From: Planctomycetota bacterium
GTDB lineage: Bacteria > Planctomycetota > Planctomycetia > Pirellulales > Pirellulaceae
Direction: 5' to 3'
NCBI GenBank assembly: GCA_963205385.1
Contig: CAUJKE010000397.1
Coordinates: forward strand, 1-42,661
DNA length: 42,661 nt
The notes under the pieces were generated by a model. The model was not told the origin of the DNA, did no database searches, and saw nothing but the letters and a program-made list of their open reading frames with translations. A program made the translations under genes and the position numbers. Of this stretch, positions 25,601 to 32,774 are shown piece after piece. Every line of letters starts with the position of its first letter. Position 1 is the stretch's first letter.

Positions 25601-28600
25601 CGTCGCCCAAGTCGGCACGCAGACCTTCCAGGTGCAAGTCTCCGACGGGGCCGGCAACGCGCTGACGCAAAACGTGAGCCTCCTGGTCGCCGATCCGAGC
25701 ATCGACGCCCCCGACCTGGTCGCGTTCGCCAAAGCTCTGGCTGCCGGCGGCGCGATCTACTACGGGGCCGATTGGTGCCCGCATTGCACGGCGACCAAGG
25801 CCCTTTTCGAAGATGGCAAGGATTTCCTCCCGTTCGTCGAAGTGACGAATCCCGATCATTCGCTGAACCAGATCGGGATCGACAATAACATTACGACCTT
25901 CCCGACCTGGGTATTCCAGGACGGCGGCCGATTGACCGGCGAACTGTCGCTGCAGACGCTCTCGGAGCGCTCCGGCATTCCGATCAACTACGGCCACACT
26001 CCGTCGCTCGCGCCGATCGACGATGTCACCGTGCTGCACGACGCGCCGCTCAATATTCCGCTCAACGGTTACGATCCCAATGGCGGTCCGCTGACCTACA
26101 CGATCAACATCGCCGATCCCTCGGTCGTGACCGGCGAACTGCTCGACGGCGCCAACCGTAGCCTGAAAATCACGGTGCAGAAATACGGCGAGATGATCGT
26201 CTACCTGTTCGAGGACGACGCGCCAAACACGACCGGGCAAATCATCGCCATCGCCCAAGCCAATGGCTACGACGGCACGATCTTCCATCGCGTCATCAGC
26301 GGCTTCATGATCCAAGGAGGCGATCCCGATGGCAATGGCATGAACAACGAGAACCAGCCGGAGTTTGACGATGAGTTCAGCGTGAATCTGATGCACATCG
26401 TCAAGGGGCTGTTGTCGATGGCCAAAGCCGGCGACGACACCAACACGTCGCAGTTCTTCATCACCGCCGCGCCGACGCGCGGGCTCGACTTCCAGCATTC
26501 CATCTTCGGTATCGTCGTCGAGGGAGACGCTGTCCGCGCCGGCATCGAGCGCGTCCCGACTGACGAGAACGACCGCCCGCTCACCAATGTCGTCATCAGC
26601 GATGTCGAGGTCTTTGTCGATCCCGAGAACGGCATGTTGCGGCTGAAAGCGGCTTCCGGCGTCACCTCCGGCAGCACGCAAGTGACCGTCACCGTCACCG
26701 ACCAGGACGGCCACAGTTCGCAAGAATCGTTCACCGCCACGGTGGCTTTGGACACCATCGACACGCCGCCGTTTCTGGGCCCGATCGGCCCGGTCTCCAC
26801 GTCCGCCGGTGCGCCGGTCAACGTGCAATTGACCTCGACGGACGTGCAAGGCAATGCCGTCTATTACGATGCGGTGCTCCCCACTGAATCCGACCCGTAC
26901 ACGATGACCGTCGACCACAATACCGGCCTGGTGACGATCACTCCCAAGGCCGGGTTCATGGGCTCTTTTGACGTCACGGTCGGCGTGCGGCAAGCGACTG
27001 CGGTGCCGAACATCAACGATCAATTCGACCGCCAGACGTTTTCGGTGACGGTGGCTCTCGGCGCGCCTGCGACGCCGGACCTGTCGGCCGCCTCCGATAG
27101 CGGTTCGTCGAACACCGACAACATCACCAATGCCTTGAGTTGGCAGTTTACGGTCGGCGGCGTAATGAGCGGCGCCACGGTCGAACTGCTCAACGGCAGC
27201 ACCGTCGTCGCTAGCGGCGTCGCCGCAGGCACGACGATCACGCTGACGATCGCCGACACGTCCACGTTTGCCAACGGAGCGGTGCAAATCACCGCGCGGC
27301 AGCGCCTTAATGACCAGACGAGCCCGGTATCCGCAGCGCTGACGATCACCAAGGACACCGTCCCCCCGGTGGCGTTCACCTCTACGCCGCCGAATTCCGC
27401 CATCGCCGGCGCGGCATTCACTTACAACGCCGAGAACCCCGATGAAGGGACCGCCGGCTTTGTCTACTCGCTCGGCAACGCTCCCACCGGCGCTTCCATC
27501 AATCCCGCGACCGGCGTGATCTCTTGGACGCCGACGACGGCGCAGATCGGCGCGCATGCATTCAACGTTCAACTGGCCGACGTGGCCGGCAACGTCCGCA
27601 CCCAAGCCTTGAACATCACCGTCCTCAGCGACCAGGTGCAGCTCGTTGCGTTCCATGTCGTGATCACCGATCTCCTCGGCGACGAAATCACCGAGATCGA
27701 GGAAGGCGAGGACTTCCTGGTGAAGATCTTCGTGCAGGACGTGCAAAGCACTCCGGCCGGCGTGTTCTCCGCTTATACCGACGTCACCTACGATCCGGCG
27801 CTCGCGACGATCAAGCCCCCCATCACCTTTGGCTCCAGCTTCCCCAACGCCCGTTCGCAGAACGTGACCACGCCGGGGCTGATGGATGAGGTCGGCGGCA
27901 CGGCGAGCCTATCCGGTTTGGGCGCTGGGCAATTTGAAGTCTTCCATGCGCGCTTCACCGCCACCGCGCAAGGGACGCTCGCGTTCGCGACCAACCCGGC
28001 CGACGACACATCCGCCCATCCGGTGCTGCTCTTCAACGTCGGCTCGGTGATCCCCACGAACCAGGTCACGCACGCGTCTTCGTCGCTGACAGTCGTGGCG
28101 TCTGTTGGCGCGGCGGCGGATTCGTTCACGGTCTCCGAGGACTCGCTGAACAATACGCTCAACGTCCTCGCCAACGATACACTCCCCAATGGCGTCCCCG
28201 GCCCGCTCACGATCGCCTCCGTCACGCAGCCGAACACCGGCGGTACGGTTTCCATCTCCAACGACAATTTGCAGTTGATTTTCACCCCCACGCCAGACTT
28301 CTCCGGCGCGGCCACGTTCTCGTACACCGTCACCAACGGCCAAGGCTTCACCGATACGGCCACCGTGACGGTCAATGTCGAGAATCTCAACGATCCTCCC
28401 ACCGCCAACGATGACGCGTTCACCGTAGCGGAAGACAGCGGCGCGACCACGCTCGATGTGTTGGCGAACGACTCCTTCTTCCCTGATCCGCAAGAAACGT
28501 TGATCGTCTCCGCCTTGACGCAACCTGCCAACGGCACCGTTGCGATTGGCCCCAACGGCGCGAACGTCATCTTTACGCCTGCGGCGAATTTCAACGGCAC

Positions 28601-30572
28601 GACCACCTTCACCTACACGATTAGCGATGGTCATGGCGGCCTCGACACGGCCACCGTGACGGTCACGGTCACGCCGGTCAACGACAATCCGACCGCCACG
28701 AACGATACCGCGACCGTCGCCGAAGACTCCGCCGCCACGACGATCGACGTCCTCGCCAACGACTCCTTCGCGCCCGACGTCGGCGAGACGCTGACCATCA
28801 TCGGCATCACCCAAGGCGACAAAGGCGGCATCGTAACGATCACCAACAACGGCGCGAATCTGTCGTACCAACCGGCGGCGAACTTCAACGGCACGGAAAC
28901 CTTCACCTACACCATCAGCGACGGCAACGGTGGCACCGCCACTGCCACGGTCACCGTCACCGTCACCCCGGTGAATGACAATCCCACCGCGACCAATGAC
29001 ACCGCGTCGGTGGTCAAGAACGCCCCGGCCACGACCATCAACGTCTTGGCCAACGATTCGAGCGCACCGGACACCGGCGAAACGCTCACCATCACCGCCG
29101 TCACCCAAGGCAACCACGGCGGCACGGTCGCCATCGCCACCGGCGGTACTTCGTTGACCTACAAGCCCGCCGCAGATTTCGTCGGCGCCGAAACCTTCAC
29201 CTACACCATCAGCGATGGCAACGGCGGAACCGCTACCGCCACCGTCACCGTCACGGTGCAGGACTTCATCCCCAGCGACATCGCAGGCTACATCTACATC
29301 GACGCCAACCGCAACGGCCTCAAGGATGCTGGCGAAGTCGGCATCGGCGGCGTGACCGTGACCCTGGCCGGCACGACCACGAGCAGCCAGAACGTCAACA
29401 CGACCGTGACGACCATGGCCGATGGCTCGTACAAGTTCACCTCCGTCGCCCCCGGCACCTATACCCTCACGCAAACGCAGCCGACGTTCGTCGTTGATGG
29501 GGCCGATACGCTTGGCTCGCATGGCGGATCCAAGCCGCTCAACGATCGGTTCTCGTTCACGGTCGCCGAAGATTCGCACCTCGCTGGTTACAACTTTGGC
29601 GAACTCGGCCGCGAAGCACGCTTCGTGTCGATCAGGGACTTCCTCACCTCCACCCCGACGCACGCCACGATGGCCAGCGTCACATCCAGCGGCGCATCGA
29701 GTTGGGTCACGCTGGACGGCGCCGGTTTCGACGCGACCACGCAAGCGTCCGTCACGCGCAATGCCGCCAAGACCGAACTGACCATGCTCATCACCGAGAA
29801 TGGCCAGCAGCTCAGCACGACGATTCCCATGACCGACCCCCGCGTCACCGTCATGGGCGAGAGCGCTGGGGCCATGTTGCTTCGCATTGCTGGCAGCCGC
29901 TCGTCGTTCACCTTCACGCCGGTCAGTTCCGGCAGCGGCGAACCCTCCGGCGAGCCAGGTTCCGCCAGCTTCGCTCCCCTGGTCGCTCCCCCTGTAGCGC
30001 CGCGCATGGCGCCGCCTGCGGCCGGCGAACCCGTCACGACTTCGAGCAACAGCGCGCCTCCGGCGCTCCCCGGTCCCGCAGGGGAACCGGCGATCGCAGC
30101 GGCGCCGCTCACGTCGCCGGTGTTGAGCTTTGATTCCGCCTCGGTGGGCGCTTCGCTCGCACTCGCTTCCAATGGCAGCCTCCCGGTATCTTCCAGTAGC
30201 CTGGTTGGTCCCACGGCGCCACTGGCCGGACTTGATTCGTTGCCCAGCGTGGCCGCCAATGTGCCGTCCACCACTCCAGCCAATGTCAGTCCGACCAACT
30301 ACATCGCAGGCGGTTCCAGCAATGGCCTGTTAATCTCCCCACAGCAGGACAATCCCCAGAGCGACGACTTAGATTCCGACGAGCAGAACTCAGAAGACCA
30401 GCCGGCGTCTGCCGACGAGCCGAACCAGGCCGAAGCGATCCAGCAGGCCGCGCTGGAGCACTGGAACGAAGAGGACTGGTCGTGGCTCAAGTCGCACGCC
30501 GACGAAGAGGACGAGAGCGTCCCAGGCGAAGCGGTGGATGAGGTCATGGCGGCCGAATCGTGGGGTCTCTAA
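22683..30572 (+). CDS. Giant LEPR-XLL surface protein with Ig repeats, thioredoxin (CPHC) and cyclophilin domains
   Basis: 2,629 residues from ATG 22683 (a TTG at 22638 is less likely). A basic N-terminus leads to LRLEPLESRELLF (38-50), the planctomycetal LEPR-XLL export signature. Five tandem units of about 190 residues (about 54-1004), each with SDSG..DNIT..W and a later GVxTWTP..AGN Ig-like part, come first. Then a thioredoxin fold (1007-1103) with C1032-P-H-C1035 and a cis-Pro FPTW, resembling the VKOR-fused Trx domain. A cyclophilin-type PPIase follows (about 1160-1318; FHRVISGFMIQGGD with R1203, F1208, Q1211, and SQFFIT; the CypA Trp121 position is Gly). Next come an Ig-like segment, a sixth 190-residue unit (1460-1650), a cohesin-like domain (1652-1805), four cadherin/Big_9-like repeats (1807-2195), an SdrD B-like domain (2197-2307), a Pro/Ser/Ala linker and an acidic tail. 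No cysteine other than 1032 and 1035. Likely cell-surface. Confidence 0.9.
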   Translation: MSLDNRRTHRWSSLSLFGAAKSKQRKRDLTRYARRSALRLEPLESRELLFADSISLLPISDSGVPGDGITNAQQWQVEVTGVTDGATVGLKLSGTTENDFLAVGVAEGTSIILTLDSTDVGGFADGPVSLVAQEIVNEIPSEDSAALVVTKDTTIGAFTSTPPTTATLGVDLAYDAGHADEGETGFTYELVAPFPTGAAIDASSGLITWTPTLDQIGAHGFQIKATDIAGNESTQDVNLIVAPPAPSAPDLAEGSDSGLNDDNITNAGTWAIEVAGVIDGATVELFLGATSVGTLVASGTSVTFSVDMSSAAEGSYSFTATQQVDGVPSEASAAIVVTKDSVIDPLTSTPPTTATVDVELTYNAEHGEEGDANFVYALVSGPAGAVIDPTTGVFTWTPVVAQLGLNQFQIQVTDAAGNVNTQNLEITVSAAATGPVAPSAPDLHADSDLGAENDDNITSSTSWEIVVGGVEVGAAVDLFRDGTNIGSTVAADTSVTFIVDASSLADGVYSFTASQTVNSETSPVSSATVITKDTVIDAVSSTPPTTGLAGALITYDAEHAEEGDSGFVYSLENAPTGAGIDPATGVFTWTPAGDQTGSNQFTIRVTDLAGNTTTQALDIDVASVNVPTAPSLASGSDTGALDTDNITRAASWEIVVDGVLDGATVELFRGGISAGTLVASGATSVTFTLDASAFAEGSHAFTATQTVGVVTSGLSGATTVVKDTTINALTSTAPTEATIDIPFTYNAEHEEEGDANFVYALVDGPTGAAIDAATGVLTWTPTAAQSGSNLFQIQVTDAAGNITTQSLDINVSTTPAAPAAPDLLAASDSGVSQSDNITNINSWQIQVNGIIAGATVELFRDGASVGTEVASGNSVTFTFDATGLADGTFAFTATQTINSVTSNVSAATNIVRDTLVPGAFTTLAPTNALVGTDLNRNVESESEGDAGIFYALVNAPAGATIDLNTGVITWTPTVAQVGTQTFQVQVSDGAGNALTQNVSLLVADPSIDAPDLVAFAKALAAGGAIYYGADWCPHCTATKALFEDGKDFLPFVEVTNPDHSLNQIGIDNNITTFPTWVFQDGGRLTGELSLQTLSERSGIPINYGHTPSLAPIDDVTVLHDAPLNIPLNGYDPNGGPLTYTINIADPSVVTGELLDGANRSLKITVQKYGEMIVYLFEDDAPNTTGQIIAIAQANGYDGTIFHRVISGFMIQGGDPDGNGMNNENQPEFDDEFSVNLMHIVKGLLSMAKAGDDTNTSQFFITAAPTRGLDFQHSIFGIVVEGDAVRAGIERVPTDENDRPLTNVVISDVEVFVDPENGMLRLKAASGVTSGSTQVTVTVTDQDGHSSQESFTATVALDTIDTPPFLGPIGPVSTSAGAPVNVQLTSTDVQGNAVYYDAVLPTESDPYTMTVDHNTGLVTITPKAGFMGSFDVTVGVRQATAVPNINDQFDRQTFSVTVALGAPATPDLSAASDSGSSNTDNITNALSWQFTVGGVMSGATVELLNGSTVVASGVAAGTTITLTIADTSTFANGAVQITARQRLNDQTSPVSAALTITKDTVPPVAFTSTPPNSAIAGAAFTYNAENPDEGTAGFVYSLGNAPTGASINPATGVISWTPTTAQIGAHAFNVQLADVAGNVRTQALNITVLSDQVQLVAFHVVITDLLGDEITEIEEGEDFLVKIFVQDVQSTPAGVFSAYTDVTYDPALATIKPPITFGSSFPNARSQNVTTPGLMDEVGGTASLSGLGAGQFEVFHARFTATAQGTLAFATNPADDTSAHPVLLFNVGSVIPTNQVTHASSSLTVVASVGAAADSFTVSEDSLNNTLNVLANDTLPNGVPGPLTIASVTQPNTGGTVSISNDNLQLIFTPTPDFSGAATFSYTVTNGQGFTDTATVTVNVENLNDPPTANDDAFTVAEDSGATTLDVLANDSFFPDPQETLIVSALTQPANGTVAIGPNGANVIFTPAANFNGTTTFTYTISDGHGGLDTATVTVTVTPVNDNPTATNDTATVAEDSAATTIDVLANDSFAPDVGETLTIIGITQGDKGGIVTITNNGANLSYQPAANFNGTETFTYTISDGNGGTATATVTVTVTPVNDNPTATNDTASVVKNAPATTINVLANDSSAPDTGETLTITAVTQGNHGGTVAIATGGTSLTYKPAADFVGAETFTYTISDGNGGTATATVTVTVQDFIPSDIAGYIYIDANRNGLKDAGEVGIGGVTVTLAGTTTSSQNVNTTVTTMADGSYKFTSVAPGTYTLTQTQPTFVVDGADTLGSHGGSKPLNDRFSFTVAEDSHLAGYNFGELGREARFVSIRDFLTSTPTHATMASVTSSGASSWVTLDGAGFDATTQASVTRNAAKTELTMLITENGQQLSTTIPMTDPRVTVMGESAGAMLLRIAGSRSSFTFTPVSSGSGEPSGEPGSASFAPLVAPPVAPRMAPPAAGEPVTTSSNSAPPALPGPAGEPAIAAAPLTSPVLSFDSASVGASLALASNGSLPVSSSSLVGPTAPLAGLDSLPSVAANVPSTTPANVSPTNYIAGGSSNGLLISPQQDNPQSDDLDSDEQNSEDQPASADEPNQAEAIQQAALEHWNEEDWSWLKSHADEEDESVPGEAVDEVMAAESWGL
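22836..25694 (+). repeat. five tandem coding repeats of about 570 bp (a sixth at 27059-27630)
   Basis: Units begin near 22836, 23407, 23991, 24557 and 25131, and after the thioredoxin/cyclophilin block again near 27059. Each encodes SDSG-x-x-DNIT, a W-x-(I/V)-x-V strand, a DGATVELF strand, VTKDTxI, TSTPPT, a YNAEHxEEGDxxFVYAL strand and GxFTWTPxxxQxGxxxFxIxVTDxAGN. Similarity is high at protein level and partial at DNA level, consistent with old tandem duplication. Confidence 0.8.
28391..29265 (+). repeat. tandem coding repeats of about 290 bp (cadherin/Big_9-like)
   Basis: Three well-matched units starting near 28391, 28681 and 28976, with a more diverged first member at 28100. Each encodes (N)DNPTATNDTA, VLANDS, ETLTI, TFTYTISDGNGG and TATVTVTV. 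The ends of the last two units (near 28900-28970 and 29190-29260) are almost identical in DNA, so recombination or assembly collapse could change the copy number here. Confidence 0.75.
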
Positions 30573-30599
30573 GTTCTCAGGATCGACAAGGAGTCCACT

Positions 30600-31175
30600 G
30601 TGTCGGCACACGTCTTTCAGGACTTCCCGCAACTGGTCGCAGCGCTAGGCGAACCGCCGGCGCGCTGCGACCTCGGTCCCGGCCAGGCGCAGCTCGCCGA
30701 GCGCGCGGCGCTGGCCAGCCTGGATGACGAAACGTTGTTTGCTGGCGCTCGGGTGCGGGATCGAGCGCTCGCGAAGTGCTGTCATAGCGGCCTCTGGTTG
30801 TTATATGATTCCCTCGACCAGTCGCACGAGCTAAGCCAGGAGATCGCAACGACTGAAGGAAGCTACTGGCACGGGATCATGCACCGCCGTGAGCCTGATT
30901 ATGCGAACGCTAAGTATTGGTTCCGCCGCGTGCCGCAGCATCCGGTGTATGACATGTTGAAGGCGGAATCTCAACAGCTCGCGTCGCGGCACGAGCTCGA
31001 CCCGCCGGCCCAGTTTCTCGCCGCGAGCGATCCGTGGGATCCGAACGCGCTGGTCGATCTCTGCGAAGCCGTCGCGCGCGGGCGTTCGCACTGCCGCGCG
31101 CTCGCGGAAGAGGTCGCGATGTGCGAGTGGCGGTTGCTGTTTGCGTACTGCTATGCCGGCGCGATCGGCCGCTAA
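30600..31175 (+). CDS. Conserved hypothetical protein, 191 aa, GTG start
   Basis: GTG 30600 follows AGGAG by seven bases and lies 27 bases after the surface-protein stop. The core EGSYWHGIMHRREPDYANAKYWFRRVPQHPVYDML is strongly patterned, rich in Trp, His, Arg and Tyr, and I recall similar sequences in other planctomycetes and in fungi, without an assigned function. The C-terminus WDPNALVDLCEAVARGRSHCRALAEEVAMCEWRLLFAYCYAGAIG is helical. No signal peptide. Cotranscription with the giant gene is likely from the spacing, but a functional link is unproven. Confidence 0.75.
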   Translation: MSAHVFQDFPQLVAALGEPPARCDLGPGQAQLAERAALASLDDETLFAGARVRDRALAKCCHSGLWLLYDSLDQSHELSQEIATTEGSYWHGIMHRREPDYANAKYWFRRVPQHPVYDMLKAESQQLASRHELDPPAQFLAASDPWDPNALVDLCEAVARGRSHCRALAEEVAMCEWRLLFAYCYAGAIGR

Positions 31176-31247
31176 AATCGCTACAATTGCTCTCCTCTTC
31201 GCGGCGTTTTGCGCTCCTCGCCGCCTGCGGCGCGCGCAGGATGGACG

Positions 31248-31275
31248 TTGGGCCAGCCGCGCAGCACAATAGAAT
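31248..31275 (+). promoter_or_regulatory. possible promoter for the zinc-ribbon gene
   Basis: TTGGGC (31248-31253), 16 bases, TAGAAT (31270-31275). The -10 matches five of six positions; the -35 is weak. Transcription would start near 31282, about 34 bases before ATG 31316. Confidence 0.35.
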
Positions 31276-31315
31276 TCGTTTAGCTCTCAGCGCTGCATCG
31301 CGAGGTATGGTACGC

Positions 31316-31804
31316 ATGGCTTTTCAGTTTCAATGTCCCCAGGGGCATCTGCTCGAAGGCGAAATATCGCAAGCAGGGCAAACATGCCATTGTCCCACGT
31401 GCGGCATAGCGTTCATCATTCCCGCGCCGCTCCCGGCCCAGGTGGAAGCGGCCGCGCCGGTGATGGAAACATCCCAGCCTGCCTATCCCCAGGTCGGTCC
31501 CGGCGTGAAGACCACGTTGCCGGGCCTGGCGGAACAACCGACCCTGTACCACATCCCTTGTCCCAACGGCCACGAACTGGAAACGCCGCCGGACATGTTC
31601 AATCAAGACGTGCTCTGCCCCACCTGCGGCGCGCAGTTCCGCTTGCGCGAGCGAGACAGCGTTGAGTTCAAACGCAAACAACAGGAAGCGCAGGAGAAGA
31701 AGGACGCCGCCGCCGGCAAAGCCTGGTTCAATTGGGCCGTTATTATTGCGGTGCTAGTCGTCATCTTCATGGTCGCGCTGATGATGTTCGCCGCTGGCTC
31801 TTGA
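31316..31804 (+). CDS. Membrane-anchored protein with two zinc ribbons
   Basis: 162 residues. Two similar zinc-ribbon-like units occur: CPQGHLLEGEISQAGQTCHCPTCG near the start, and CPNGHELETPPDMFNQDVLCPTCG at about 78-101, each with C-P-x-G-H and C-P-T-C-G. A charged helix (FKRKQQEAQEKKDAAAG) and one C-terminal membrane helix (WAVIIAVLVVIFMVALMMFAAG) follow. The ribbons would face the cytoplasm as a tail-anchored protein. I chose ATG 31316, with GAGGT about ten bases upstream; ATG 31307 is an alternative. Such small double zinc-ribbon membrane proteins are common in planctomycetes; function unknown. Confidence 0.7.
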   Translation: MAFQFQCPQGHLLEGEISQAGQTCHCPTCGIAFIIPAPLPAQVEAAAPVMETSQPAYPQVGPGVKTTLPGLAEQPTLYHIPCPNGHELETPPDMFNQDVLCPTCGAQFRLRERDSVEFKRKQQEAQEKKDAAAGKAWFNWAVIIAVLVVIFMVALMMFAAGS

Positions 31805-31811
31805 GGCCGAA

Positions 31812-32711
31812 CTACAGTTGCCCACTCGCGCGGTCGATCGCCTCCAGTAGATCCTGACGCAAACTCGCCTCGACCTTATCCGCGGCCGCGCGGGATTTCG
31901 CGAGCATCTCCGCGGCGGACGACTTCATGCCGGCGGCGGCCATTTGCCTGGCGATTTCGAGATACGCATAGCTTTGATTGATCGGTTCGGCGATCTTGGC
32001 CGCTTCGTCTTGGGCTTCCGCAAACGCCGCCTTCGCCTCGTCGCCCCGCTGGAGCTTGCTGAGCGTCGCCCCGGCAACGGCCAGTGCGTCGCACCGTTTG
32101 CGCGGGTCGGGAATCTCGCGGGCCGTTTGCAGCCCCTGCTCGATCAACCGCGTGGCCGCGTCGCTATCATCGAGTTGCGAATGCGCCGCGGCGAGTTGCA
32201 GCCAGACCATCGCCTTCTCAGCAGGCTTTTCGACTTTGGCGGCTTCCTCTTCGGCATTCTTGAGATAGATGCCGGCAATGTCTGGCTCCTTGAGCGTGAC
32301 GCCGTAGGCCACGGCCATCTTCCCGGTCGCCTCGGCCTTCTGGGCGGGATCGGTGACTTCGTCCACGGCGCGGCTCGCCGCCTTGAGCAGATCCTTCGCG
32401 CCGCTGGTGCTGCCGGCTTTGTCTTGCGCGGCGATCACGGAGCAAATCGTCTCGACGCGCGTCGCAGGAGCTTCGACCGTCTTGGCCGCCTCGGCCGCGG
32501 CCCCGAGCGAACGCTCAGCCCCGGCAAAGTCGCCTGCCTCGCGCTGTCTGGCGGCGACGCGAATGAGCGCCACGACGCGGGCCTCCGGCACCGGATTCGA
32601 CATCGCCTGCTTCACTTGCGCGTCCAGCGAAGGCCCCTTGGACTCTCCGCCGCCGCAACCGACGCTCGCGAGCAAAACCGCCGCTAATACCCAGTTCGCC
32701 ACTTGCCGCAT
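31812..32711 (-). CDS. Lipoprotein with helical (TPR-like) repeats
   Basis: 299 residues. The signal MRQVANWVLAAVLLASVGC ends in a lipobox with the modified cysteine at 19, followed by GGGES. The rest is a series of about 35-40-residue alpha-hairpins, e.g. ARVVALIRVAARQREAGDFAGAERSLGAAAEAAK, KAMVWLQLAAAHSQLDDSDAATRLIEQGLQTAREI, CDALAVAGATLSKLQRGDEAKAAFAEAQDEA and SYAYLEIARQMAAAGMKSSAAEMLAKSRAAAD, which look like TPRs. Such proteins scaffold others at the inner face of the outer membrane or outer face of the inner membrane. It converges with the zinc-ribbon gene (8 bases between stops). No specific partner can be named. Confidence 0.8.
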   Translation of the reverse strand: MRQVANWVLAAVLLASVGCGGGESKGPSLDAQVKQAMSNPVPEARVVALIRVAARQREAGDFAGAERSLGAAAEAAKTVEAPATRVETICSVIAAQDKAGSTSGAKDLLKAASRAVDEVTDPAQKAEATGKMAVAYGVTLKEPDIAGIYLKNAEEEAAKVEKPAEKAMVWLQLAAAHSQLDDSDAATRLIEQGLQTAREIPDPRKRCDALAVAGATLSKLQRGDEAKAAFAEAQDEAAKIAEPINQSYAYLEIARQMAAAGMKSSAAEMLAKSRAAADKVEASLRQDLLEAIDRASGQL

Positions 32712-32774
32712 GATGGATCCTTTTCCTTGTGTCGTGAGGTGAATTGCTGAGATTGGGACGTTCCGCGCAGCGGC

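Noticed and set aside
24114..27746. 1,210-codon open frame on the minus strand under the giant surface gene
   Set aside because: It is a shadow of the high-GC codon usage of the plus-strand gene; its translation is Arg/Gly/Asp-rich repeats without domains, and the plus-strand frame has clear folds.
27909..29744. 611-codon antisense frame under the Big_9-like repeats
   Set aside because: Same reason: its repeat structure only mirrors the plus-strand repeats and it has no start or ribosome site of its own.
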